A stretch of 40,191 bases of DNA from an uncultured Bacteroidales bacterium (GCA_902785925.1 CADAAI010000022.1:1-40191), one strand, 5' to 3'. Positions 15,960 through 25,166 are shown, numbered from the stretch's first letter. Notes: generated by a model not told the origin, from the sequence alone. Translations and numbers: made by a program.

Positions 15960-16442
15960 TCATCTTCCCACGGGAATGTCATACCCCACGAGACGAAATG
16001 CCACCTTGAATGGTGTAGCGCTCTTACGGGGTTTGGGGCCAGCATAGTAGTAAAATAGGCGTTGCACGTCGAAGGTCTTGATGGCAACCAATCGCGTCTC
16101 ATGAGGTCTCAAGTCGACCTCAACAGTAGCCACACGCTCATGAAGCATCTCGCCATTCATCTGCATGTATCGCATGAGCAGGCGCACATGCGAGATGCGG
16201 TGCGAAGTGTTGTTGGTGACGAAGAACGACTCTCGCGAGTCACTCGCTTTCTTATTATAGCCACGCAGCGTCACGGCATTAGGTTCCAAATCGCGCAGCA
16301 GCGAGTCGGGTACCACTCCCTCAGGTATTTCCTCTATTACCTGCGAGTTATTCTTTAGTTGTGTTTGCGTAGTGCGAGTCCGCGCCATGGCTACCACAGC
16401 AACCACTACCATTAATGTAATGAGTAATATTCTATTATTCAT
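15960..16442 (-). CDS. exported protein of unknown function
   Basis: The 160-aa protein has an N-terminal hydrophobic segment (about 4-20, ending AMARTR) that is either a signal peptide or an anchor. The body has a conserved-looking segment (VTLRGYNKKASDSRESFF, then NTSHRISHVRLLMRY and LRPHETRLVAI) that reads as a single beta-sandwich, as in proteins that compare the strength of contacts around a polar core. I do not recognise a family. It follows another exported unknown by 54 bp on the same strand and is probably co-transcribed. Confidence 0.7.
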   Translation of the reverse strand: MNNRILLITLMVVVAVVAMARTRTTQTQLKNNSQVIEEIPEGVVPDSLLRDLEPNAVTLRGYNKKASDSRESFFVTNNTSHRISHVRLLMRYMQMNGEMLHERVATVEVDLRPHETRLVAIKTFDVQRLFYYYAGPKPRKSATPFKVAFRLVGYDIPVGR

Positions 16443-16496
16443 AATCCTTCAAACTGTAGGTAATCCCAATTTACACTTACCACTTATTAATTCACC

Positions 16497-17093
16497 TTAC
16501 AAGTATCTCACTTTATTAAACTTATTACCATTGCCATCGGCAGGGAATATCTTCTTGAAGCCAACAGGCAACTTCTCCTTCTCAACGTGAGGAATAACCG
16601 AAATACCCCTAAACAATGATGGAAGGAAACGAGCGAAATTGACACGGACTTTCACATCCCAGTTAGGTGGGTCGAAAGTGAGCGATGTGGCATCGTTATT
16701 GAGAGTGGCAACACACTCGAGTGGACCACACAGCGTAACCTTGTTTCGCTCACTATAGAGCCACATATGATACTTACCCTCAACAGCGCTCTCCTCGATG
16801 TAGCCAATCACAGTTCCAGGCAGCAATTCCAAGTCCTCACTAGCAACAAGCAACAAGCGATACCCTATCTTGTGCGACGGCTCAGGTTGCCAGCGCTCAA
16901 TGGCAATGGTCATCTCCTCATTGGGATAATACCATATGCCTTCCAGAGGCTGCATATCGCTCTCAAGCAGACGCTCACGAGCCACCCGCTCATCAAACCC
17001 CGGCACCACAACACTCTGCTCGGGCAAGTCGGTCTTCGCCCACGCAGCCATCACAACAAATGAAAGGAATATGGAGAATAACAATCGTTTCAT
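16497..17093 (-). CDS. exported protein of unknown function
   Basis: The 198-aa protein starts at the ATG at 17093, which gives a clean signal peptide (MKRLLFSIFLSF, cleaved after AWA). A longer reading from 17138 would put 15 polar residues in front of it and place coding sequence across the promoter. The mature part has PLEGIWYYPNEEMTIAIER followed by short strands, an arrangement seen in lipocalin-like or small beta-barrel proteins. I do not know the family. The -7 box ends 6 bp before this ATG, so the mRNA may be leaderless. Confidence 0.75.
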   Translation of the reverse strand: MKRLLFSIFLSFVVMAAWAKTDLPEQSVVVPGFDERVARERLLESDMQPLEGIWYYPNEEMTIAIERWQPEPSHKIGYRLLLVASEDLELLPGTVIGYIEESAVEGKYHMWLYSERNKVTLCGPLECVATLNNDATSLTFDPPNWDVKVRVNFARFLPSLFRGISVIPHVEKEKLPVGFKKIFPADGNGNKFNKVRYL

Positions 17094-17099
17094 AAAGAA

Positions 17100-17130
17100 C
17101 AAAGGTAAGTTATTTTGAACACTCAAGCAA
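17100..17130 (-). promoter_or_regulatory. promoter of the two exported-unknown genes
   Basis: On the minus strand TTG (17130-17128) is followed after 20 bp by TACCTTTG (17107-17100). The ATG at 17093-17091 comes 6 bp after the box, leaving little or no 5' leader. Confidence 0.55.
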
Positions 17131-17192
17131 GATTTCAATAAAATAATATTGTTATTTTAGTCAAATAATGCTTTTATCAGATAAAAAATAAT

Positions 17193-17200
17193 TAATTTTG
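17193..17200 (+). promoter_or_regulatory. -7 box for the first CotH gene
   Basis: TAATTTTG lies 19 bp before the ATG. No clear TTG was found about 20 bp above it. Confidence 0.45.
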
Positions 17201-17219
17201 CAAAACAAATAGCATTACC

Positions 17220-18689
17220 ATGATTAAAGATAGATTTCTACATACTGTCTTATTGTGTCTGTTACCATTGATGGGATGGGGACAAAACTTCTCCGAAATG
17301 GTGGCCGACATGAGCGAGCTGTCGTTACCGCTGGTTAACATTGAGGTGGAAATTGACTCTGTAAGTAAAGAACACATAACTCCGGGAAAAATCACTCTCG
17401 CCGAGTACAAAGACAACATGGTGAAGCTTGACTCCTACGACTGTCAAGTGAAGTATAGAGGAATGTACGCACTATCGCTTTCCAAAAAATCTTTCAACAT
17501 CAAGCTTGTTGATGAAGAGGGCGAGAATCTCGACGCCAACCTACTGGGGCTGCGCATGGATAACACTTGGATTCTTGACGCTATGGGCATCGACAAGCTG
17601 AGGATGCGCAATCGAGTCTGCTTCGATATCTGGAACGAATTCAGCCACACGATGTGGGACACCAAGTTTGGCAATCGCAACGGAACTGTGGGCACTATGG
17701 TCGAAGTGTTCATCAATGGCGAATACCACGGCATCTACTGCTTGAGCGACAAAATCAACCGTCAGCTACTCAACCTGCGCAAGGCCAAGGTGGAAGATGA
17801 CGGCTCGGTGACGGTAAAGGGCTTACTTTACAAAGGTGTAGCTTGGTCGGCTCTCATAGGATATCATGAAGGCAACACCGATTCGGTATCTTGGGACGCA
17901 TTTGAGCTAAAACACCCCGAAGAATACCCGTCAGCCCAAACGTGGCAACATCTTATAGATCTCATGAATTTCAACGGCGATTCCGAAATAGAGTACTTCG
18001 CCGATCACTATAACGAATGCTACTATGAAGATAATCTGGTCGACTACTGGGTGTTTCTGGTGGCTTTTGGTCTCACCGACATGCCCTATAAAAACACCTA
18101 CCTATCGACTCCCGACATCAACTTCGATCACCGCTTCATGATCACACCATGGGACCTTGATGCATGCCTTGGACGGGGATGGAATGGTAGTTTACTTGAT
18201 GATTTCCCTTCGGTGTCTCGCCTCGACAACATTGCTCCTTATAAAAGACTCAAGATGCACAACATTGGTGGTTTCAAACAAAAACTGGCACGGCGATGGT
18301 TCCAACTCATTGAAGCCGAACTCAGCCACGAAAATTTAGAGAGCCACATCAACTCCATTGCACAGCGTTTTGTAGAGAGCGGTGCATGGCAACGTGAGTA
18401 TAACCTATGGAAAAACTCTGACGTCAAAATAGGGCAAAACATTGATGACGAAGTGCAATATGTTGTTAATTGGTATATCGACAACCTTGCCTATGCTAGT
18501 GGATATATTGAGATTTGGAGCGAAGACTACGACCCTCTTAGTCACGTCACAATAAGCACTGTGACAAGCATCTACAATTACATCTTAGGCAATGATACAA
18601 CATTTTATGAGAATTTGGACCTCAACCGAGATGGTATCATCAACTCCACCGACGTCACTATAGCCTACAACGTCCTTTTAGCCCAATAA
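17220..18689 (+). CDS. CotH-kinase-family exported protein with C-terminal dockerin-like segment (paralogue 1)
   Basis: The 489-aa protein has a signal peptide (1-21, ending GWGQ). It then has the CotH fold at about 38-425: YRG and SKKSFNIKL (substrate lobe), NTWILDAMGIDKLRMRN (115-131), GTMVEVFINGEYHGIYCLSDKINR (about 158-181) and TPWDLDACLG (near D312). The CotH family includes spore-coat protein kinases; whether this one phosphorylates anything is not known. The C-terminal 45 residues are dockerin-like. The first half (VTSIYNYILGN) has lost its calcium loop, while the second (LDLNRDGIINSTDV, YNVLLAQ) keeps it. The second paralogue starts 1.4 kb downstream on the same strand. Confidence 0.9.
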   Translation: MIKDRFLHTVLLCLLPLMGWGQNFSEMVADMSELSLPLVNIEVEIDSVSKEHITPGKITLAEYKDNMVKLDSYDCQVKYRGMYALSLSKKSFNIKLVDEEGENLDANLLGLRMDNTWILDAMGIDKLRMRNRVCFDIWNEFSHTMWDTKFGNRNGTVGTMVEVFINGEYHGIYCLSDKINRQLLNLRKAKVEDDGSVTVKGLLYKGVAWSALIGYHEGNTDSVSWDAFELKHPEEYPSAQTWQHLIDLMNFNGDSEIEYFADHYNECYYEDNLVDYWVFLVAFGLTDMPYKNTYLSTPDINFDHRFMITPWDLDACLGRGWNGSLLDDFPSVSRLDNIAPYKRLKMHNIGGFKQKLARRWFQLIEAELSHENLESHINSIAQRFVESGAWQREYNLWKNSDVKIGQNIDDEVQYVVNWYIDNLAYASGYIEIWSEDYDPLSHVTISTVTSIYNYILGNDTTFYENLDLNRDGIINSTDVTIAYNVLLAQ

Positions 18690-18757
18690 CAAAAGCCTCC
18701 TTAAAACTTACGTAAGACCATTAGTTGTTGAGCCGGCAAACAAAAAAATCAGTTTTT

Positions 18758-19981
18758 TTACTTGGTTGCAAATTTGTAGGTCAAGCCAAAGCTCAGGATT
18801 TCCTTGAATTGCCAGTATTTCCAATCGGCATTCCAAGGCCTTGACTTGTCGTAACGCAGATGTGTAAAAATCTGAGTGTTGAGGTGACTGCTGACTGAGA
18901 ATGAAAATGTATTTTCCCAGTCTCCCTGAACATATTTATAGTCGGTAAAGGCATAGAACCTAGTCTTCCAACTGATGCTCGGAGTGATTTTCCACTCAAA
19001 TTTCATCTCTACAGCCGAACCAAAGCTGTGCTTAGTATGTTTGCCAGCATCAATGCCAAACTTCGTTGGGTCAAGTTTCACTATGTCACGGCATATCTTC
19101 ATATTGTAGGACAATGGCGAGATCGACAACGTCAATGTCTTGTAACCATCTTTATCCTTGTAATTGTAGGTCATACCAAGACCCAAATTCAATTCGCCCG
19201 ACGATAGAAATGATGCTGCCAAGTTGCGAGTATTCGTCACGTAGCTGTTAAGCAACTGTGTCTTGAAAAGCAGTGTTGCCGAGTAATACCAATTCTTAAC
19301 CGCCTTGTAACCCAACTGTGAGTCAAACTGGAAATTATCTTCATTGATGCTGTAGCTGCGCAGGCTGTCGCCCTTAGCTGTAGCTATACCCAACCTATAG
19401 TGCAGCGTGTTGTTAAACAACCATTTAGGGTGAAGTTTCTGGTTCAGGTTGCAGTCCCACTGCACATCGGCAAGCAAGTTGAGGTTATTCTCGCCACCCT
19501 GATACCAGTTGTTACTGATGTAGGCTTGTGTACCGTGTAGACTTCCAACAAAAGAGTGCAGCCAGTTGTGCATCTTCACTTCGCGACGGTCTACTGGCTT
19601 GAACTTCTCACCGTCAATCTTGTTGGCTTCCACCTGAAGCTCGGCCGACGACGGATCGGTTTCAACAACAACCTCTTTAGGTGGCTTGGGTAGTGAGTCC
19701 TCATTAAACCTCACAATGCCCGGGTTGTCAATCATCAGGCGATAGCGCATGTCATGAACCCTATCCCACCGTTGCTGAGCCTTGTTGAGCCAGTCGTCAC
19801 TCAACTTTAACCCTTGAATTGCAGCTTGCATTGTCGATGATTGGGGTTGTTGGTTGTCATAGACCAGTGGCATAAGCATATATCGGCTTGTGCTGTCGGT
19901 TTGAGCCTTTATTGCTTGAGGTGAGGCCACGATAATGGCCAATAATAACATTGAGCCTATATAACGATTTAATAATTTCAT
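18758..19981 (-). CDS. DUF3078-like outer-membrane protein
   Basis: The 407-aa protein is taken from the ATG at 19981 (MKLLNRYIGSML), which begins the signal peptide directly; a longer frame from 20029 adds 16 residues. A periplasmic N-terminal stretch (about 30-140) is followed by a barrel-like region. Family features are NNWYQGGENNLNLLADVQ, FNNTLHYRLG, YSINEDNFQFDSQLGYK and NWYYSATLLFKTQ. DUF3078 proteins are outer-membrane barrels of unknown role. The gene lies between two CotH paralogues but on the opposite strand, so it may be an intruder there or a functional partner; the sequence does not settle this. Confidence 0.82.
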   Translation of the reverse strand: MKLLNRYIGSMLLLAIIVASPQAIKAQTDSTSRYMLMPLVYDNQQPQSSTMQAAIQGLKLSDDWLNKAQQRWDRVHDMRYRLMIDNPGIVRFNEDSLPKPPKEVVVETDPSSAELQVEANKIDGEKFKPVDRREVKMHNWLHSFVGSLHGTQAYISNNWYQGGENNLNLLADVQWDCNLNQKLHPKWLFNNTLHYRLGIATAKGDSLRSYSINEDNFQFDSQLGYKAVKNWYYSATLLFKTQLLNSYVTNTRNLAASFLSSGELNLGLGMTYNYKDKDGYKTLTLSISPLSYNMKICRDIVKLDPTKFGIDAGKHTKHSFGSAVEMKFEWKITPSISWKTRFYAFTDYKYVQGDWENTFSFSVSSHLNTQIFTHLRYDKSRPWNADWKYWQFKEILSFGLTYKFATK

Positions 19982-19997
19982 AAGCCTTGTTTTTTTG

Positions 19998-20005
19998 CAA
20001 AAATA
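19998..20005 (-). promoter_or_regulatory. -7 box for the DUF3078 gene
   Basis: TATTTTTG on the minus strand, 16 bp before the ATG at 19981. No TTG was found at the usual distance. Confidence 0.45.
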
Positions 20006-20050
20006 CATAGAATTTCGCGTTAACATCACTATAAGAATGAAAATTTTTAA

Positions 20051-20058
20051 TAATTTTG
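20051..20058 (+). promoter_or_regulatory. -7 box for the second CotH gene
   Basis: TAATTTTG ends 21 bp before the ATG at 20080. The box overlaps an upstream TTG start, which supports ATG 20080 as the real start. Confidence 0.5.
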
Positions 20059-20079
20059 CACTTTACTATTATTCCCACA

Positions 20080-21570
20080 ATGGCAACACGCCTACTTCAT
20101 ATCATCGTTTTGTGCATCGCCCCACTGTGTGGATTTGCAAACACGTTCAGCGATATGGTGGCAAGCATGACACCACAATCGCTGCCATTGGTGAATCTGG
20201 AAATATATGCCGACTCAGTGAGTTATCTCTATTTTGTTCCAGGAAAAATCACCATTGCCGACAACAGCAGCGGCGACTCGATAGCAATCACCAGCTACAA
20301 CTGCGTCATTAGAAAACGCGGCAAGACGGCTCTTTTCCTGCCCAAAATCTCTTTCAGCGTCAAACTTGTCGACGAGGAGGGAGAGAAGCTCGATGCCAAC
20401 CTATTGGGACTGCGCGACGACAACACCTGGATTCTCGATGCCATGGGGATCGACAAGCTCAGGATGCGCAATCGCGTATGCTTCGATATCTGGAACGAAT
20501 TCAGCCACACGATGTGGGAAACTAAATTCAACAATCGAAACGGCACAGTGGGCACTATGGTCGAGGTGTTTGTCGACGGTGTGCACAACGGCATTTACTG
20601 CCTGAGCGACAAAATAAACAGGCAGCTTTTGAACTTGCGCAAGGTAAAGGAAGACATCGACAGTGTCACCATTAAAGGACTGCTCTACAAGGGCAAAAAC
20701 AGTGGCTTGACCAACAACCTGCTCGACTATGAAGCGGACCGCACCGACACAGTTTTATGGAATACTTTTGAACTTCAATATCCCGAAGAGTATCCCTCGA
20801 CACAAGCCTGGCAACCTCTCATCGACCTCATCGACTTCAACGGAAAGACCGCCGACGAGTACTTCAAAGCTCATTATAGCGAGTATTATTACATCGACAA
20901 CCTTGTAGACTATTGGATTCTGATTGCAGCATTCGGCCTCATCGACATGCCCTATAAAAACACGTTCCTATCAACTCCCGACATCAACTTCGGCCACTGC
21001 TTCATGATCACTCCGTGGGATCTAGATGCTTGCATGGGTCGCAACCCCAATGGCGTACAAACCCACTACTATCCCATGACATCACGGCTCAATGCCTTTG
21101 CCCCCTTCAACCGTTTAATCACGCAAGACATCGACGGCATCAAAAACCGCATTGCAAGGCGTTGGTTCCAACTCATCGAAGCCGAACTCAGCCCCGAAAA
21201 TGTGGAGAGCCATATCGACGCCATCCAGCAACGCTATGTTGAAAGCGGTGCGTGGCAACGTGAATATGACTTGTGGAAAGACGAGGAGGAAGATGAGCGA
21301 ATCATTGTCGACGAGGACATATATCTGGAAAAAGAGTTTGTGATGACTTGGTATAGAACCAACATTAATCGCCTCTCAACACAGCTCAACAGGTGGCGTG
21401 ATGATTATGTTGAGGAAGAAACTATAAACTCCAGCACAATCACACAAATATACAATTTCCTCTTGGGCATCGACACCACATTCTACCCGAAACTCGACAT
21501 CAACGGTGACGGTGAAATCAACTCCAATGACATCACCGCCGCCTACAATATCCTGTTAGGGCAAGAATAA
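20080..21570 (+). CDS. CotH-kinase-family exported protein with C-terminal dockerin-like segment (paralogue 2)
   Basis: The 496-aa protein starts at ATG 20080 (MATRLLHIIVLC), just below its -7 box; a TTG 24 bp upstream lies within the box and is rejected. It has a signal peptide (1-21, ending GFAN). It is clearly a tandem relative of the CotH protein encoded at 17220, sharing GEKLDANLLGL, DNTWILDAMGIDKLR, CFDIWNEFSHTMW, NGTVGTMVEVF and TPWDLDAC. The C-terminal dockerin-like segment again has a loopless first half (TQIYNFLLGID) and an intact second half (LDINGDGEINSNDI, YNILLGQ). The convergent HlyD gene ends 40 bp away. Confidence 0.9.
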   Translation: MATRLLHIIVLCIAPLCGFANTFSDMVASMTPQSLPLVNLEIYADSVSYLYFVPGKITIADNSSGDSIAITSYNCVIRKRGKTALFLPKISFSVKLVDEEGEKLDANLLGLRDDNTWILDAMGIDKLRMRNRVCFDIWNEFSHTMWETKFNNRNGTVGTMVEVFVDGVHNGIYCLSDKINRQLLNLRKVKEDIDSVTIKGLLYKGKNSGLTNNLLDYEADRTDTVLWNTFELQYPEEYPSTQAWQPLIDLIDFNGKTADEYFKAHYSEYYYIDNLVDYWILIAAFGLIDMPYKNTFLSTPDINFGHCFMITPWDLDACMGRNPNGVQTHYYPMTSRLNAFAPFNRLITQDIDGIKNRIARRWFQLIEAELSPENVESHIDAIQQRYVESGAWQREYDLWKDEEEDERIIVDEDIYLEKEFVMTWYRTNINRLSTQLNRWRDDYVEEETINSSTITQIYNFLLGIDTTFYPKLDINGDGEINSNDITAAYNILLGQE

Positions 21571-21610
21571 AGCAATAGGCTATAAGATAATTATAGGGAC
21601 AGAAGTTCTT

Positions 21611-22711
21611 TTACTTCATAATCACTACCATTCCAGGGCCGAAGTTCTCTATCTTATTCACTGGTCGAGCCTTAACTTCAAATGTCTTGTTATCGTGACC
21701 GCCATAAGCTTTGGTGGCGGTCCAGGTGGCAAAGCTACCCTTGTCGCGAACCGAGAACACACTCATCTTCGCCTCTTTGTTGCCAAGAGCAGGAATCATC
21801 ACGTTTATTTCCTTGCCCACAACAAGTCCATTGAGTTTATCTTCGCGAACATTAAATGCCACCCACATTTCGTCAAGATTGGATATTGTCATCAACGGTA
21901 AGCCCATGATCACCAGCTCACCAATGCGAGGATAAATGCCTGAAATCACACCGTCGCAAGGGGCAACAAGATACTTATCGTCAAGGACAGCCTCTACCTC
22001 TTTGACGGTGGCTTCAGCAGCCCTCTCAATGCCTCGTGATGCATCAATGTCCTCGGCCTGAGCGCCATTTTGAGCCATCTCGAGTTGCGACTTGGCGGCG
22101 GCAACCGTCGCCGAGGCTGCCTCATAGGCCGCCTTTGCCTCATCGCGTCGCTGCTCGCTCACGACACCATCATTGAAAAGGTTCTCAACTCGCTCATATG
22201 TCTTACGGTATATCTCCTCGGCTGCCTGAGCCTGCTCTACCATCTTCTGAGCCGACTGCACAAGTTCATCGCGTGTGCCACGTTCAACCTTCTCGTTCTG
22301 ACTGGCGGCAACATCCTTTCTCGCTTGAGCTTCAGCCAGCTTGGCATCGGCAATCGATGATTGAATCATTGCCAAGCGCTGGCCTTTGTGCACGTAGTCG
22401 CCCTCTTTTACATACACTTCCATAAGGCGACCAGCAAGCTTGCCACTCACCCGCACCGTCTCACAGTCGGCCTGACCATGAATTGTCAAGTCGCCAGGTT
22501 TGAGATACAGGAGGCCCCAAATAGCCAACCCTATAATTACTAGCGCAAAAATGAGTATGGAGCCGACAAGCGACAATCGCTTTTTCATGCGTATCTTGCG
22601 ACGCCTGAGTTTGAGGGCCATCGCCTCAAGCTCCGAATTATGGGACTCATCGGTAGCTTCTGCACTTTTTACAAGCTGCTCGTCAACTGCTTTTTCTTGC
22701 TTGTCTTCCAT
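21611..22711 (-). CDS. HlyD/EmrA-type periplasmic adaptor (membrane fusion protein)
   Basis: This 366-aa adaptor would link an inner-membrane pump to a TolC channel. A cytosolic tail (1-46) precedes one membrane helix (about 47-68). A biotinyl-lipoyl half follows (CETVRVSGKLAG, VKEGDYVHKGQRLAMI), then a long coiled-coil hairpin (about 115-220, rich in A, E, K and Q). The second lipoyl half (DKYLVAPCDGVISGIYPRIG) and a beta-barrel domain (WVAFNVREDKL) complete it. It is encoded 20 bp after the TolC gene, whose promoter it shares. The usual ABC or MFS partner does not follow: the operon ends against the second CotH gene. Confidence 0.93.
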   Translation of the reverse strand: MEDKQEKAVDEQLVKSAEATDESHNSELEAMALKLRRRKIRMKKRLSLVGSILIFALVIIGLAIWGLLYLKPGDLTIHGQADCETVRVSGKLAGRLMEVYVKEGDYVHKGQRLAMIQSSIADAKLAEAQARKDVAASQNEKVERGTRDELVQSAQKMVEQAQAAEEIYRKTYERVENLFNDGVVSEQRRDEAKAAYEAASATVAAAKSQLEMAQNGAQAEDIDASRGIERAAEATVKEVEAVLDDKYLVAPCDGVISGIYPRIGELVIMGLPLMTISNLDEMWVAFNVREDKLNGLVVGKEINVMIPALGNKEAKMSVFSVRDKGSFATWTATKAYGGHDNKTFEVKARPVNKIENFGPGMVVIMK

Positions 22712-22731
22712 AATTCAAGAGTTTTCCTCAA

Positions 22732-24153
22732 TCAATAATTCATGCGTCCAGTAACCTTCGACAGGTACACGTCACACATCATCACGTCAATCTCGGCATC
22801 GATTTTCTCGCTATGGGCCTGAAGCCATGCCGTTTGTGCGGTAAGCACTTCGTCGCTAGTCGACATTCCCTCGCGGAATGCCAGTTGGGCAATGCGCAGG
22901 TTCTCATCGGCCTTAACAAGATTGGCCTTGGTCATCTCATAGGTCTTGTAGGCTTCTTGATACTTGAAATTGGCTTGGGTTACCTGAAGCTCTATCTTCT
23001 CCTTGGCCTCTTCCATTTCTAGATGCTTGATTTTGGCATCAACAAGGGCTGCCTTATACTTATTGCTTAATCCGCCCCAGTGCCAAATAGGGATTTTCAC
23101 CATGGCACCAATGGCGTAATTGAAGCCAAATTCCTTCTTGAAACCATTGTAAACGCTTGGGTTAGATGTGAACACGCTACCAATAGCAGCAACGGTTGGC
23201 AGCATTTCGCTACGTGCCACTTTGGCCTTCTCGTCAAAGACTTTCACACCCAATTCCAGAGCATTGAAATCCTTGCGCCGGTCATAGACCTGTGACATAT
23301 CGATGTGACTCGGATGAAGGTTCACCTCGAGGTCGCTGCGATTCTCATCGGCAAGTATCATAGGCTCGTCGAGTGGCTCGCCACACAACTGCGCCAATGC
23401 CATGCGCGAGAGCACAAGGCCATTTCTCACCTTGGTGAGGGCAACATTAGCCTCATTCACCTTCACGTCAACACTCAGCAGTGTGGCGCGTGTAGTAACG
23501 CCCTGCTCGAGCATCTTCTTCACGTCATTGTCGAGATTGGTCACCAGGTCCAGATAGCTCTCAGCAAGTTTCTCCTTGGCTTTGAGCGACACCACGAGCC
23601 AATAGGCCTGGTCAACTCCATAAATCACATCCTCGGCCTTGCGGTCATGCATGTACTGGGCAATTTCCTCGGCATACTTGGTAATCTGATTAAGTGCCTT
23701 TATTTTGCCACCCATGTAGATGGGTTGTGTAACCAATATTCCTGCAGCAAAGAGGTTATGGGTATCGAAGGTAAGGGCGTCTTTAACCTTCTGAGTCACT
23801 GCATTCACCTTGCTGCCGTCGAGCGAAATGCCAATGCCCGATGCAGCATCTATCACAAAGTCGTAATTACCGGTGGCAGGGTTAAAGAACTGGGTAGGAG
23901 TTATGTCGTTGATGTCGACAAGCGAGACGTTTCGGCCTGTGTGCATATAGGTGCCGGCAAAGTCTATCGATGGCTTGTAGGCGGCCTGAGCTTGCTTGCG
24001 CTGGTAGCCAGCCTGCTCTATCTTCAGCTGCTCGATGCCCATCTGCTTGTTATTGCGCAGCGCCATGTGGCGGCACGAGTCGAGCGTCACCTGTGCACTC
24101 GTCATCAGGCTGGCACACGACATTAACACTATCATTAATTTCTTGTTTAGCAT
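22732..24153 (-). CDS. TolC-family outer-membrane efflux protein
   Basis: The 473-aa protein starts at ATG 24153 (MLNKKLMIVL), which begins a signal peptide cleaved after TSA; a longer frame from 24207 adds 18 polar residues upstream of it. The two OEP repeats are visible at about 20-230 and 250-470. Typical helices include SCRHMALRNNKQMGIEQLKIE at the start, a central DVKVNEANVALTKV stretch and the C-terminal AQLAFREGMSTSDEVLTAQ segment. It should form a trimeric exit duct. It heads a two-gene unit with the HlyD adaptor. Confidence 0.92.
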   Translation of the reverse strand: MLNKKLMIVLMSCASLMTSAQVTLDSCRHMALRNNKQMGIEQLKIEQAGYQRKQAQAAYKPSIDFAGTYMHTGRNVSLVDINDITPTQFFNPATGNYDFVIDAASGIGISLDGSKVNAVTQKVKDALTFDTHNLFAAGILVTQPIYMGGKIKALNQITKYAEEIAQYMHDRKAEDVIYGVDQAYWLVVSLKAKEKLAESYLDLVTNLDNDVKKMLEQGVTTRATLLSVDVKVNEANVALTKVRNGLVLSRMALAQLCGEPLDEPMILADENRSDLEVNLHPSHIDMSQVYDRRKDFNALELGVKVFDEKAKVARSEMLPTVAAIGSVFTSNPSVYNGFKKEFGFNYAIGAMVKIPIWHWGGLSNKYKAALVDAKIKHLEMEEAKEKIELQVTQANFKYQEAYKTYEMTKANLVKADENLRIAQLAFREGMSTSDEVLTAQTAWLQAHSEKIDAEIDVMMCDVYLSKVTGRMNY

Positions 24154-24176
24154 AAGTCTATCAGGTTTTTGAACTA

Positions 24177-24207
24177 CAAAAGTATTACTTTTGGGGAATA
24201 TATGCAA
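24177..24207 (-). promoter_or_regulatory. promoter of the TolC-HlyD unit
   Basis: On the minus strand TTG (24207-24205) is followed after 20 bp by TACTTTTG (24184-24177). The leader is about 15-20 nt. Confidence 0.65.
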
Positions 24208-24275
24208 TATCGCCCATTATCTAATTCACGACAAAGGGGTGTTTTGGAAAACTATAGGAGCAAAATGGAATAAAT

Positions 24276-25166
24276 TCAGGGAGCATCAACAGCCTCAACC
24301 ACATAGCCGCGTGACCTGAGCAACTCTATCAGTCCCCCCTCGCCCATCAAGTGAGCTGCACCCACCACAATGAGCATGCTCTGGATGGGTAACGTGGCAA
24401 CTATCTTGTCCATCCACTTGCGGTTGCGGGAGTAGGAAAGGCGCTCTAGCCCCTCGACCCCCATGCCCCTTTCAGGGTCTAGCAGTAGTCGTTCTAAAGC
24501 TTTAAGGTCCTGAGAGTGATACAGATCGCACAACTGCTTGTTGTAGTCGCCAAAGTCCTTGTCCTTGGCACACATGTCAACAAGATCGCGTGCCTGCTCC
24601 TCCAAGGTGCTTCCATAGGCTATGGCTATCTGCTGCTCAACCGTCTCAAAACCGCCCACATACTTACCCAGCTCACTGCCTCGGCTCTGAACAGCCAAGT
24701 CAAGGCCACCATCGGCGAGCGACTTTAAGTCGGGAAAATATTTAGCCATCTGCATCGCCTCGAGCTGCATGACTATTGCCATGGGTTTCAATTTATTAAG
24801 ACGGTCCAGACCTATCAGCCCCATCATGTAACTTCTCACCACGCTATCGACGAGCCGGTATTCCTCGGGGGTCAACAAGCGGTCTATTGTGCTGTCGGCC
24901 GGAGCCAGCGATTCTTTCAGCACTTTGCTCATGGTGCTCTTGCTCAGCATCTCGTCACGAACAACCTCACCATAGATTGCGTCCACACTGGCAATTGCCT
25001 CAGGAAGCCCGGCAACGCTATCAATATAATTAGATGTCTCTAGATGGATTGTGCCAAACAAATAGGACGGCTTGTAGCAATTACCACCCGTAATGCGCCA
25101 CAGCAGCTGACCTTGAGCTACCACACAGTTCATCATTAATACTAAAAAAAACAATACCTTTTTCAT
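24276..25166 (-). CDS. TraB/GumN-family exported protein
   Basis: The 296-aa protein has a signal peptide (1-19, ending AQGQ). It has the family hallmarks: an N-terminal WRITGGNCYKPSYLFGTIHLE with its GTIH motif, the internal DAIYGEVVRDEM acidic segment, and a C-terminal LIVVGAAHLMGEGGLIELLRSRGY. The GTIH and VGAAH histidines with nearby acids fit the proposed metalloprotease-like (Tiki-type) active site; activity in bacteria is not established. It is transcribed from its own promoter and ends 122 bp before the TolC start on the same strand. Confidence 0.9.
   Translation of the reverse strand: MKKVLFFLVLMMNCVVAQGQLLWRITGGNCYKPSYLFGTIHLETSNYIDSVAGLPEAIASVDAIYGEVVRDEMLSKSTMSKVLKESLAPADSTIDRLLTPEEYRLVDSVVRSYMMGLIGLDRLNKLKPMAIVMQLEAMQMAKYFPDLKSLADGGLDLAVQSRGSELGKYVGGFETVEQQIAIAYGSTLEEQARDLVDMCAKDKDFGDYNKQLCDLYHSQDLKALERLLLDPERGMGVEGLERLSYSRNRKWMDKIVATLPIQSMLIVVGAAHLMGEGGLIELLRSRGYVVEAVDAP

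Noticed and set aside
20056..20080. TTG start for the second CotH gene
   Set aside because: It lies within the -7 box, and the ATG 24 bp below begins the signal peptide directly.
23305..24126. 273-codon frame antisense to the TolC gene
   Set aside because: It has an amino-acid pattern typical of antisense shadow (many H, L, V, C), and no signal or motif.
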